From the NCBI GenBank assembly GCA_026000755.1, contig BNZC01000001.1:90136-154135 (forward strand): 64,000 nucleotides of DNA. The letters are read 5' to 3'. Below the pieces are notes generated by a model. It did not search any database. It was not told where the DNA came from and was given only the letters and a program-made list of their open reading frames with translations. Positions within the stretch are counted from its first letter, which is position 1, and each line of letters opens with the position of its first letter. Position numbers and translations under genes: made by a program. This DNA is from Clostridia bacterium. Lineage in GTDB: Bacteria > Bacillota > Clostridia > Lachnospirales > Lachnospiraceae. Below are positions 36,543 through 44,141 of this stretch, in pieces.

Positions 36543-36796
36543 GACAGCAATCCTCTTTCTGACAACCGTTCCTCTTTGACTGGGTCATAAATCGTGATGT
36601 TCGGTTCAGAGGGCGAAGTCTTAACAAGTTCCATAAGTTCGTCAAAAGCATTCACGCTATCTAACTTTGCCGCTTTTTCCTCGCAAACAATTCTGCCAAG
36701 ATTTTTTCCATGGCGAGTTACGATAACATCAATCGTTCGGGCTAGGTCAAAATATTTTACCGGATTAGCCTTTAACTCTGATACTTGAATCTGCAT
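36539..36796 (-). CDS. Phd/YefM-type antitoxin
   Basis: An 85-residue antitoxin starting MQIQVSELKANPVKYFDLAR at ATG 36796, behind a strong CAGGAGG. The start resembles the Phd DNA-binding fold (QVSELKANP, VIVTRHGKNLGRIV). The C-terminus (about 45-85) should bind the toxin. The longer frame from 36904 covers the probable operator and is rejected. Confidence 0.82.
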   Translation of the reverse strand: MQIQVSELKANPVKYFDLARTIDVIVTRHGKNLGRIVCEEKAAKLDSVNAFDELMELVKTSPSEPNITIYDPVKEERLSERGLLS

Positions 36797-36862
36797 AATA
36801 CATCCTCCTGTTTGCTGTAGTTGTTTGAAAGTTTGTACTGAAATTCGGATAAGATACATTAC

Positions 36863-36947
36863 AGGAAGTAAAAAACACTTCCTATAATCAGATTGACGGG
36901 GCAAAGTACGCCCCTTTTATCAGAAGTTCCTGACGGAACTTCTGATA
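36863..36947. promoter_or_regulatory. two inverted repeats upstream of the toxin-antitoxin genes
   Basis: AGGAAGT-AAAAAAC-ACTTCCT (36863-36883) is a likely autoregulatory operator, as Phd-type antitoxins bind such palindromes. Further up, TATCAGAAGTTCC-TGAC-GGAACTTCTGATA (36918-36947) is a perfect 13-bp stem that may terminate transcription from thiH. No consensus promoter was seen between them. Confidence 0.55.
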
Positions 36948-36978
36948 GGCTATACTATTATTGTATAGCAAACAGGCT

Positions 36979-37027
36979 TTTTTTTCAAGCTGTTTAGTGC
37001 TTTTTTTCAAGCTGTTTAGTGCTTTTT
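36979..37027. repeat. two tandem 22-bp repeats after thiH
   Basis: TTTTTTCAAGCTGTTTAGTGC is repeated with a 22-base period just beyond the thiH stop. With AACAGGC upstream it can form a stem (AAACAG / CTGTTT) followed by A/T runs, so it may act as a terminator. Confidence 0.6.
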
Positions 37028-37041
37028 TGAAGATTATCATC

Positions 37042-38271
37042 TTACACATAAAGATAATCATTCAGCACAGGTTGAAGTCCTTCTGAAACCATATCCTGAT
37101 ACATCCTTGGCAAGGAACGTTCATCGGCGATTTCAAACTGCTCATCTCCTGTTCTTTCTTGCAATTCTTCTGTGTTTTCTATCCTATGTTCCGATTTGTT
37201 GTACGAGTCGCTTTCCTTCCTACCGGTATTCACCGTTTCATTTCTCTGCTTACTTCCATGATCCCCAATACCCGTTGACACCCCCGCCGATACCTTGGTT
37301 GCCGCAATTTTTACGATGCCATTTCGAAACGCTATGTTTTCACGTGTGGAAACTGTAATGCCCACAAATGGCAAGAAAATCCGATAGGCACAGAGAATTT
37401 GGCACAGTTCTTTCTCATTTATAGGATACAAATCGTAAGCTTGTCCATTGTTCGCAGGTCGTATGCGAGGGCAGGAAAGGGAATATTCAGCGGCAGGATA
37501 TTTGCGTTGCAGGTAATAAACGTGTAGTGCGGATGCCAATGCTTCTTTTCGAAAATCGCTCAGTCCAAATAGTGCAGAAAGACCCACTCCTCTCATACCG
37601 CCTAAAATAGCTCGTTCCTGTGCATGGAAACGGTAAGGGAAACATGTTTTACGTCCTTCACAGTGTAGAATTTGATACGTCGCCGTATCATAAGTTTCCT
37701 GAAAAACGGTTACATAATCGGCTCCACATTCATGGAGATAGTGATATTCTTGTGTGTTTACAGGATAAATCTCAAGGCCAATATTCCGGAAATACTTTTT
37801 CCCCAGTGTAACAGCTTCTCCGATGTAAGTGAGCGGACTTTTTACATTGCTCTCTCCTGTCAAAAGAAGGACTTCTTCAATTCCGGATGCCGCAATGATT
37901 TTCATTTCATGTTCAATCTCTTCCATGGTCAGCTTCTTACGAGCGATTTGGCTACGACAATTAAATCCACAGTAGACACAGTTATTTCCGCAGTAATTGG
38001 AGAGGTACAGCGGAGTAAACAGATAGACCGTGTTGCCAAAGTGGCGGCTTGTGGCACGTTTTGCCTTATCCGCCATTTCCTCAAGGTAGGGTGCGGCGGC
38101 AGGAGAAAGCAAGGCTCCCAAGTTCTCGATGGTACAGCGTTCGTTTTGAAGAGCCTTGCGAACATCAGTTTGTGTATAGCTATCATATTGGTAGGAATCC
38201 ATGGTACTTAAGACTTTTTCCAAAAGATCGGAGGGTATGATTTCCATATCAGGGAAATAGGTGTTACTCAT
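37042..38271 (-). CDS. thiH: 2-iminoacetate synthase ThiH
   Basis: Radical-SAM enzyme splitting tyrosine into p-cresol and dehydroglycine for thiazole formation. The 409-residue protein has CGNNCVYCGFNC (CX3CX2C, about residues 94-101), the ThiH blocks LLTGES and YPAAEYSLSCPRIRPA, and a C-terminal PRMYQDMVSEGLQPVLNDYL. A polar insertion of about 55 residues (starting VSAGVSTGIGDHG) separates the barrel from the last helix; it is not typical of the family. No clear ribosome site precedes the ATG. Confidence 0.92.
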   Translation of the reverse strand: MSNTYFPDMEIIPSDLLEKVLSTMDSYQYDSYTQTDVRKALQNERCTIENLGALLSPAAAPYLEEMADKAKRATSRHFGNTVYLFTPLYLSNYCGNNCVYCGFNCRSQIARKKLTMEEIEHEMKIIAASGIEEVLLLTGESNVKSPLTYIGEAVTLGKKYFRNIGLEIYPVNTQEYHYLHECGADYVTVFQETYDTATYQILHCEGRKTCFPYRFHAQERAILGGMRGVGLSALFGLSDFRKEALASALHVYYLQRKYPAAEYSLSCPRIRPANNGQAYDLYPINEKELCQILCAYRIFLPFVGITVSTRENIAFRNGIVKIAATKVSAGVSTGIGDHGSKQRNETVNTGRKESDSYNKSEHRIENTEELQERTGDEQFEIADERSLPRMYQDMVSEGLQPVLNDYLYV

Positions 38272-38334
38272 ATCGTTTTATTCCTATTCATAAAACTTAT
38301 TTTTTTATTAAACGTAAGGAAAGTTCCCAGATCT

Positions 38335-38395
38335 AAGTTCGTGCTACGCACGCTAAAGAGGTTCGTGGGGCTAAACTCGTGCTACGCACCTAAAA
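38335..38395. repeat. paired GTGCTACGCAC repeats between thiH and thiG
   Basis: AGTTCGTGCTACGCAC and ACTCGTGCTACGCAC, 38 bases apart, with GGTTCGTGGGGCTAAA between. This is the reverse complement of the core seen at 6938. The second copy overlaps the thiG stop region. Confidence 0.6.
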
Positions 38396-39158
38396 ACCCC
38401 GTCAGCGGATCCGAAGCACTCGCCCCACGCTCCAACACTCGCCCCAGGCCTGCCAGATAAGCCTCTCTCCCGGCAAGTACTCCATGTTTGAATGCCAATG
38501 CCATTTTGGGAACATCCTTCGCCGTTGCAATTGCAGTATTTGCCATAATCGCCGCCGCTCCCATTTCCATGGCTTCACAGGCCTGCGAGGGGCGACCGAT
38601 TCCCGCATCCACAATAATGGGAACATCAATCTCATCAATCAGAATCTGTATCAGTTCCTTTGTCGCCAAGCCCTTGTTAGAACCAATGGGTGCGGCAAGT
38701 GGCATAACCGAAGCGGCTCCTGCATTTACCAGATCACGTGCCGCATATAAATCAGGGTGCATATATGCCAATACAACAAAGCCCTCTTTGGCAAGAATCT
38801 CTGTCGCCCGAACGGTTTGTTCATTGTCGGGTAAGAGGTATTTGCTGTCGCCGATAATTTCAATCTTAATAAAATCACCACAACCCAGTTCTCTCGCCAA
38901 TCGTGCAATACGAACCGCTTCATCTGCCGTCCTGGCTCCTGAGGTATTGGGCAACAGGGTAATGCCCTTTGGAATATAGTCAAGGATATTTTCATTTTCA
39001 TTGGTATTGGTTCGGCGTACCGCCAAGGTAATCATCTGTGCCTCGGCGTATTCTACTGCCGCCTGAATCAAGGGAAGGGAATATTTGCCGGAACCTAATA
39101 TAAACCGAGAGGAAAATTCCTTTCCGCCTAAGATAAGTGGATCTTTGGTTATTTCCAT
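38382..39158 (-). CDS. thiG: thiazole synthase ThiG
   Basis: Condenses deoxyxylulose phosphate, dehydroglycine and ThiS-thiocarboxylate into the thiazole ring. The TIM barrel has [10 protein letters not shown], the Schiff-base region [29 protein letters not shown] and [20 protein letters not shown], in about 258 residues. ATG 39158 (MEITKDPL) is used; a TTG six bases up overlaps the thiS stop. The C9/G9 run at 39165-39173 lies where a ribosome site should be and may serve as one. Confidence 0.94.
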   Translation of the reverse strand: MEITKDPLILGGKEFSSRFILGSGKYSLPLIQAAVEYAEAQMITLAVRRTNTNENENILDYIPKGITLLPNTSGARTADEAVRIARLARELGCGDFIKIEIIGDSKYLLPDNEQTVRATEILAKEGFVVLAYMHPDLYAARDLVNAGAASVMPLAAPIGSNKGLATKELIQILIDEIDVPIIVDAGIGRPSQACEAMEMGAAAIMANTAIATAKDVPKMALAFKHGVLAGREAYLAGLGRVLERGASASDPLTGFLGA

Positions 39159-39160
39159 TC

Positions 39161-39355
39161 TCAACCCCCCCCCACAAAACGGACAATTTCAAGCGTATCG
39201 CCTGACATTAACAGTTTAGTTTCATACTGGGATTTCGGTACGATCTCTCCGTTGATTTCCACTGCAATGTGTTGCGGAGCATAGCCGTGCTGCGATAGAA
39301 AATCCTTTAATAAGAGCTGGTCTATATCTATGGTTTCCCCATTTACCTTAATCAT
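39161..39355 (-). CDS. thiS: sulfur carrier protein ThiS
   Basis: A 64-residue ubiquitin-like carrier. It starts [11 protein letters not shown] and has [16 protein letters not shown]. It ends in VGGG; the terminal Gly-Gly is what ThiF adenylates. Here that diglycine is coded by a G9 run (39165-39173, complementary strand). Loss or gain of one base in it would remove the functional end. Confidence 0.94.
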   Translation of the reverse strand: MIKVNGETIDIDQLLLKDFLSQHGYAPQHIAVEINGEIVPKSQYETKLLMSGDTLEIVRFVGGG

Positions 39356-39428
39356 TGAATATCCTCTTTTCTACTTTGTGATTTTTGCAAACATGATGTG
39401 GATTGCAGAGATACGCTTCGCACTACAA

Positions 39429-40739
39429 TCACGAATCATTACTCATCACCTTTTCCCCATTCAAAATCAAATTCATATTCCGCATAGCGCAGAACTTCCC
39501 GCACATGGTACAGGTATCCGAGCATTCCGGGGTGGATTCGTCGTGCATTTTCCGGGCTTTCTCCGGGTCAATTGCCAAGGTATACATCTTCTCCCAATCC
39601 ACTTCCTGTCTGGCTTTTGACATCTCATTATCCCGATCCACCGCATGGGGAATCCCCTTTGCAATGTCTGCGGCGTGGGCGGCTATTTTGGCCGCTATAA
39701 TGCCGTCTTTTACATCCTGTTCATTGGGCAAGCGTAAATGTTCCGCCGGGGTAACATAGCACAAAAATGCGGCTCCATTTGCGGCGGCTACGGTTCCGCC
39801 GATTGCCGAAGTGATGTGGTCATATCCCGGGGCAATATCCGTCACAAGAGGTCCCAGGACATAGTACGGTGCACCGTGACAAAGAGTTTTTTGCAATTGC
39901 ATATTTGCGGCAATTTGATTTAAGGGCATATGACCCGGTCCCTCAATAATTACCTGTACATCCTGCTCCCAAGCGACTTTGGTCAGTTCGCCTAAGGTAA
40001 TCAACTCCTCCATTTGGGTGGCATCATTTGCATCATGACCACAACCGGGACGACAAGCATCTCCCAGACTTAGGGTGACATCATATTGACGGCAAATACT
40101 AAGGAGTTCGTCATATCGCTCATAAAAAGGATTTTCCTGCCCTGTCATTTCCATCCAAGCAAACATCAGCGACCCACCCCGGGATACGATATTGGTCAAG
40201 CGGTCACGATTCTTCTTGAAACGGGCGGCTGTGGCTCTGTTCATGCCGCAATGAATGGTCATAAAATCCATACCATCCTCTGCGTGCATTCTGGCAATGG
40301 ACATCCATTCATCGGCAGTAATTTTATCCAAATCTTTGTCGTAATAAACCAGTGCATCGTAAATCGGCACACTGCCAAGAGCTGCTTTGCAGGTACCGGA
40401 TAATTTTTTGCGAAATGCCCTGGTATCCCCAAAAGTGGATAAATCCATAATGGCATCGGCACCAAAATGTTCCGCTTGAGCAACCTTTAGCAGTTCCACA
40501 TCAAAATCGGCACAGTCCTTTGACGCCCCTAAATTCACATTGATTTTCGTAGAAAGCATGGAACCGATTGCTTTGGGGTGTCCGCACTTATGGTTAATGT
40601 TTTTGGGTATGGCAATCTGACCATCAGCGATAAGTTGGCGTAAGGTTTCCGTAGAAATGTACTCATCCTTTGCGGCTATTTCCATCTCCGGCGTTATAAT
40701 GTCGGTTTTGGCGGCTTCCATTTGTGTTTGATATTGCAT
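39429..40739 (-). CDS. thiC: phosphomethylpyrimidine synthase ThiC
   Basis: Non-canonical radical-SAM enzyme turning aminoimidazole ribotide into the thiamin pyrimidine. The 436-residue protein is the short form without the N-terminal extension of proteobacterial ThiC. Seen: [43 protein letters not shown] and the C-terminal cluster motif [16 protein letters not shown] (CX2CX4C). AAAAAGGAGAATT precedes the ATG. It is the first gene of the operon. Confidence 0.95.
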   Translation of the reverse strand: MQYQTQMEAAKTDIITPEMEIAAKDEYISTETLRQLIADGQIAIPKNINHKCGHPKAIGSMLSTKINVNLGASKDCADFDVELLKVAQAEHFGADAIMDLSTFGDTRAFRKKLSGTCKAALGSVPIYDALVYYDKDLDKITADEWMSIARMHAEDGMDFMTIHCGMNRATAARFKKNRDRLTNIVSRGGSLMFAWMEMTGQENPFYERYDELLSICRQYDVTLSLGDACRPGCGHDANDATQMEELITLGELTKVAWEQDVQVIIEGPGHMPLNQIAANMQLQKTLCHGAPYYVLGPLVTDIAPGYDHITSAIGGTVAAANGAAFLCYVTPAEHLRLPNEQDVKDGIIAAKIAAHAADIAKGIPHAVDRDNEMSKARQEVDWEKMYTLAIDPEKARKMHDESTPECSDTCTMCGKFCAMRNMNLILNGEKVMSNDS

Positions 40740-40754
40740 CTAATTCTCCTTTTT

Positions 40755-40817
40755 AAGCCCTGTTTTTTATGCTTAACGAACGTTCTTTGTTCGGTAAGAT
40801 AGGGCGATACTTATCTG
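40755..40817. repeat. double-hairpin repeat in the thiC leader
   Basis: AAGCCCTGTTTTTTATGCTT, AACGAACG...GTTCGGTAAG and AGGGCGATACTTAT: the same elements as copies 1 and 2, but with the second stem nested inside the first, as if the order had been rearranged. It lies in the 5' leader of the thi operon, where a TPP riboswitch would be expected. Confidence 0.7.
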
Positions 40818-40858
40818 GTTTTCTACATGAATCAACTCCTGCTCTATAAGCTATGATT

Positions 40859-40887
40859 AGTTTAGCATTATTTCGCAAAATTGTCAA
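40859..40887 (-). promoter_or_regulatory. sigma-A promoter of the thi operon
   Basis: On the minus strand TTGACA (40882-40887), a 17-base spacer and TAAACT (40859-40864). The -35 overlaps the stop codon of the upstream acetyltransferase gene. The leader to thiC is about 110 bases. Confidence 0.65.
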
Positions 40888-41312
40888 GAAATCGGCTTTA
40901 CCCTCATATCTACAAGTTCAAATTCCCCTTCGTAATACGGCTCGCCGACTGCCACAAAGCCGACTTTTTGATAAAATCCCTCTGCTTGTTTTTGTGCATG
41001 AACGATAATTTCAGATATGCCACGTTCCTTTGCAAAGTCAAACAAAGCGTCCACAGCGATTTTCCCATAACCTTTGCCACGCTGGGATTTTAGCGTTGCC
41101 ACCTGCCCGAGCGTGACTACTCCGTCTGTTTCGGTCAAACGTGTTGTCGCCACCAATGTGTCGCCCTTAAACACAGCACACGTTGTTTCGTTCTCGTTAT
41201 ACCATTCGTCAATGGCAGCACGGGGTATTCCCTGTTCTTCAAAGAACACCGCTTCACGCAGCGGCGCAACTATCGCACTAAGTTCGGCAAATGTACCGAT
41301 TTGAATGTTCAT
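40884..41312 (-). CDS. GNAT family N-acetyltransferase (ElaA-like)
   Basis: A 142-residue acetyltransferase. The acetyl-CoA loop is LKSQRGKGYGK (about 75-85). The N-terminus (LREAVFFEEQGIP) resembles the ElaA/YjcF type. Its ATG overlaps the upstream stop by four bases, so the two are translated together. Substrate unknown. Confidence 0.85.
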   Translation of the reverse strand: MNIQIGTFAELSAIVAPLREAVFFEEQGIPRAAIDEWYNENETTCAVFKGDTLVATTRLTETDGVVTLGQVATLKSQRGKGYGKIAVDALFDFAKERGISEIIVHAQKQAEGFYQKVGFVAVGEPYYEGEFELVDMRVKPIS

Positions 41313-41653
41313 AAACTCGCCTTCCTAACTTTTGGTTTCACTAGATAGTAACTATTCGCAATTTGCCGCCTTAGCTCTTTAAGCGACACATCACCATCAA
41401 CAAATACTGTGTTCCAATGTTGCTTGTTCATATGCCAACCGGGGACAACATCGGTAAACGCTTGCCGAAGGAAATCAGCCTCAACTGGGTCACACTTAAG
41501 ATTGACATAGAAACGACCGCCTCTCTCACCGATAAGAGCGAACATCTTTTTATTAACCGTATGACGAATCACAGGCGTAACATCATCAAAGGGGTAATCC
41601 TCATATGTCTGCGGCATTTCAAGGCAGATGTCTATTAGTTGGCGTTGTGTCAT
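41309..41653 (-). CDS. MmcQ/YjbR family protein
   Basis: A 114-residue member of the MmcQ/YjbR (CyaY-like fold, double-wing) family, often annotated as DNA-binding. Motifs: ETYEDYPF-type MPQTYEDYPFDD, FALIGERGGRFYVNLKCDP, GWHMNKQHWNTVF and a C-terminal SYYLVKPKV. Coupled to the acetyltransferase gene by ATGA overlap. Role unknown. Confidence 0.85.
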   Translation of the reverse strand: MTQRQLIDICLEMPQTYEDYPFDDVTPVIRHTVNKKMFALIGERGGRFYVNLKCDPVEADFLRQAFTDVVPGWHMNKQHWNTVFVDGDVSLKELRRQIANSYYLVKPKVRKASL

Positions 41654-41725
41654 GGAATTTCACCTTTCTTTTCTTGAAAACAATTTTTCGCATATAAAGT
41701 GCAAAAGTGCAAGCTTGCATTCCAC

Positions 41726-42016
41726 TTACCAATTCTCTTTCGCACGTAAGAACCGCTCTTTCCCTTCACTCCACTGCCCATTCAACCAGTCAATCGCCGC
41801 AGAAATGCCCTCCCCCGAAAATGCAAATTCCTGCATCTGCTTCTGCTCTTCGTCTACTGCTTCATAGGCATAGGGTCCTTCCCAGAGGACGGCACAAAGC
41901 AAGGTGTTTTCTTCTTCTTTTTCAAAGGACAGGCGATAACGCATTCCCTTGAAACTGCCGGTAAAGGGCGTTTTCTTTATAAATTGCAAAGACAAAATAT
42001 CATTTCGTTCAATCAT
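41726..42016 (-). CDS. small conserved hypothetical protein coupled to sigH
   Basis: A 96-residue protein, MIERNDILSLQFIKKTPFTG followed by a strand-rich middle (MRYRLSF, TLLCAVLWEGPYAYE) and an alpha C-terminus (AIDWLNGQWSEGKERFLRAK). No family recognised with certainty. Its start overlaps the sigH stop by four bases, so it should be made together with SigH. A role in regulating or supporting SigH is only a guess from position. Confidence 0.75.
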   Translation of the reverse strand: MIERNDILSLQFIKKTPFTGSFKGMRYRLSFEKEEENTLLCAVLWEGPYAYEAVDEEQKQMQEFAFSGEGISAAIDWLNGQWSEGKERFLRAKENW

Positions 42017-42612
42017 TTTCGGTATTCCTTTAATTTTCCCTTGATTCGCTGTAAGGCGTTGTCAATGGCTTTGGGGCTTTTGCCCATAATTTCGGCGATT
42101 TGCCGATAGGATATGCCCTCCAGATGATAGCCTATGATTTGCTTTTCCATGGAGCTTAAACTGCGGTTTAATGCCTGTGTCATGGCAGTTACATTTTCAC
42201 GATCGATAAATAACTGCTCCGGACTTTCGCCGTCAAGGGCGATGAGCATATCAGATAGTGTAAGCCCCGTTTCCTCATCCTCTGCACTTAAGGAAACATA
42301 GCTGTTTAGCGGTTGATGTTTCTTGCGTCCTGCCGCCTCCACGGCATGGTAAATCTGCCGCAAAATGCAAATGTCTGCAAAATGATAAAAGGAGCTGCCC
42401 CTATCCTCCTTATAATCTCTCACCGCACGAAACAAGCCAATCATGCCCTCCTGAATCAGATCCTCTGTTTCCCCTCCGATTAGGTACATTGCATTGGCTC
42501 GTTTGCGTACCAGATTTTTGTATTTTTCCATAATAAATTCCGTGACTTCCTGCTGTCCTTTGCGAGAGAGGGAAATCAGTTCTTCATCAGCTAAGGTTTC
42601 ATAAGCAGACAT
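42013..42612 (-). CDS. sigH: RNA polymerase sigma-H factor
   Basis: A 199-residue sigma-70 family factor of the SigH (Spo0H) type, directing transition-state and early sporulation genes. Region 2: MEKYKNLVRKRAN, IGGETEDLIQEGMIGLFRAV and RGSSFYHFADICILRQI. Region 4: LSSMEKQIIGYHLEGISYRQ with a helix-turn-helix (IAEIMGKSPKAIDNALQRIK). It is followed by rlmB, mrnC and cysS in the upstream direction, the normal Bacillota order. Confidence 0.95.
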   Translation of the reverse strand: MSAYETLADEELISLSRKGQQEVTEFIMEKYKNLVRKRANAMYLIGGETEDLIQEGMIGLFRAVRDYKEDRGSSFYHFADICILRQIYHAVEAAGRKKHQPLNSYVSLSAEDEETGLTLSDMLIALDGESPEQLFIDRENVTAMTQALNRSLSSMEKQIIGYHLEGISYRQIAEIMGKSPKAIDNALQRIKGKLKEYRK

Positions 42613-42660
42613 ATGGTACTCCCTTATATTGCTCTTTGACTTTTGTGCTTCTCCCTTGTC

Positions 42661-43440
42661 TTATGCCAAAATCCTTTGTCTTACAATTTCATATGCCAGA
42701 ACGCCTGCCGCTACTGAGGCGTTTAGGGAATCAATTTCTCCTTTCATGGGAATGGAAGCGGCAAAGTCACAGCGTTCTTTGACCAGTTTTCCTACCCCAC
42801 CCCCTTCATTTCCAATCACCAGACCAATGGGACCTTTCAAATCCAGTTGATACATGGAAGTGCCTTCCATATCTGCACAGACAAACCACAGACCTTTTGC
42901 CTTTAATTCATCTATTACAGCGGAGAGATTTGTCACTTTAGCCACCGGGGTATAGTTAATTGCTCCTGCTGATGCCTTCGCTACAATGGCGGTCAATCCT
43001 ACGGCTCTTCGTTTTGGAATAATAACACCATGCACCCCTGCCAGATTGGCTGTTCGAAGAATTGCTCCCAAATTGTGCGGGTCTTCTATCCCGTCTAAGA
43101 GAATCAGAAATGGCGGTTCTCCTTTTTTCTCTGCGGCAAGGAGCATATCCCCTACTTCTGCATAAGGGTAGGCCGCCGCAAATGCAATGACTCCCTGGTG
43201 CTTCTTGGTTTCTGAAATCTGATCCAAACGTTCCTTTTTGACAAAAGAAATCAGAGTATCCTGTTTTTTCGCTTCCCGCAATACCGACTGTGTGGGTCCA
43301 TCCTTACTGCCCTCTAATAAAAACAACTTGTCTACCGTCTTGCCCGAGCGAAAGGCTTCTAATACGGCATGCTTGCCCTCGATCTTAAATTCTTCTGTTT
43401 TTACTTCTTCTGTACCTACTTCTTGATTACCTTCTGCCAT
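42661..43440 (-). CDS. rlmB: 23S rRNA 2'-O-methyltransferase (TrmH/SpoU family, RlmB)
   Basis: SPOUT-class enzyme, about 259 residues. The N-terminal substrate-binding domain follows EGKHAVLEAFRSGKTVDKLF. The knotted domain has LLDGIEDPHNLGAILRTAN, IPKRRAVGL, VIGNEGGGVGKLVKERCD and SIPMKGEIDSLNASVAAGVL. ATG 43440 (MAEGNQEV) is chosen; ATG 43452 is also possible. The first 20 residues are acidic low-complexity and lie outside the usual domain. Confidence 0.92.
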   Translation of the reverse strand: MAEGNQEVGTEEVKTEEFKIEGKHAVLEAFRSGKTVDKLFLLEGSKDGPTQSVLREAKKQDTLISFVKKERLDQISETKKHQGVIAFAAAYPYAEVGDMLLAAEKKGEPPFLILLDGIEDPHNLGAILRTANLAGVHGVIIPKRRAVGLTAIVAKASAGAINYTPVAKVTNLSAVIDELKAKGLWFVCADMEGTSMYQLDLKGPIGLVIGNEGGGVGKLVKERCDFAASIPMKGEIDSLNASVAAGVLAYEIVRQRILA

Positions 43441-43469
43441 AACTGAAACCATCCTTTTCCTAATTTAGC

Positions 43470-43541
43470 GACTTAACTGCCACAGTTCAAACAGAATAGA
43501 CCACATTTTCATATTGCCAAAGACTTAACTGTTACAGTTCG
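43470..43541. repeat. duplicated ACTTAACTG..ACAGTTC segment before rlmB
   Basis: GACTTAACTGCCACAGTTC (43470) recurs as GACTTAACTGTTACAGTTC (43522), 52 bases apart. In the transcript direction each contains GAACTGT...CAGTTAAG. It is another short tandem duplication at a gene junction (mrnC/rlmB). Confidence 0.7.
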
Positions 43542-43601
43542 CACGTAAGAATTCTGCAAAGTGTTTTCATAGCAACACTCAACCTACGCATTCGCACCTC
43601 T

Positions 43602-44141
43602 TTATTTTTTTGATACAGTAAATCCTTCCCCCTTTAGACCAATTTCTATCAACTTAAGCATTCGCTCCAACTCATTTTTCAGATACAGATACCCCATCAA
43701 CGCCTCAAATCCCGTGGCTCTGCGGTATTCAGACATACTGGCGTTTTTCGCCATGGTTGCGGAATTTGCATTCCTGCCCCTGCGGTAAACCCCTGCCTCT
43801 TCCTCCGTAAGATGGGAATGTAAATGTTCCATCATCGCCGATTGTGCTTTCGCTTTTACCATCTGACTTGTCTGCCGATGGAGTTTGTTGGGACTTGTAT
43901 TTCCCTTTCCCAGTACAAGGGAACGAATCACAAGCTCGTACACCCCATCTCCGATATAGGCAAGACTTAGAGGCGAATAGCTTCTGATGTCCTGTTCCTT
44001 GGCATGAAATGTTTCTAAAATAAATGCGTAAATTCCCGCCGAACCTAATAGGGGCATTCCCTTGTCATTGGTAGAACCCTCTAATTTTTCCTCTTGCTCC
44101 TTTGTAGTATCTTGTTTTAACGGTTTTACACCCTCTTCCAT
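43602..44141 (-). CDS. mrnC: mini-ribonuclease III
   Basis: Dimeric RNase III-type catalytic domain without dsRNA-binding domain; matures 23S rRNA. Signature YSPLSLAYIGDGVYELVIRS (catalytic Asp/Glu helix) and GRNANSATMAKNASMSEYRR with ATGFEALMGYLYL. The 179-residue length includes about 35 extra N-terminal residues compared with usual members. Its start overlaps the cysS stop by 16 bases. Confidence 0.93.
   Translation of the reverse strand: MEEGVKPLKQDTTKEQEEKLEGSTNDKGMPLLGSAGIYAFILETFHAKEQDIRSYSPLSLAYIGDGVYELVIRSLVLGKGNTSPNKLHRQTSQMVKAKAQSAMMEHLHSHLTEEEAGVYRRGRNANSATMAKNASMSEYRRATGFEALMGYLYLKNELERMLKLIEIGLKGEGFTVSKK

Noticed and set aside
36863-37027. CRISPR-like direct repeats near the toxin-antitoxin genes
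   Set aside because: Only two 22-bp tandem units without spacers. No array or cas gene is present anywhere in the window.
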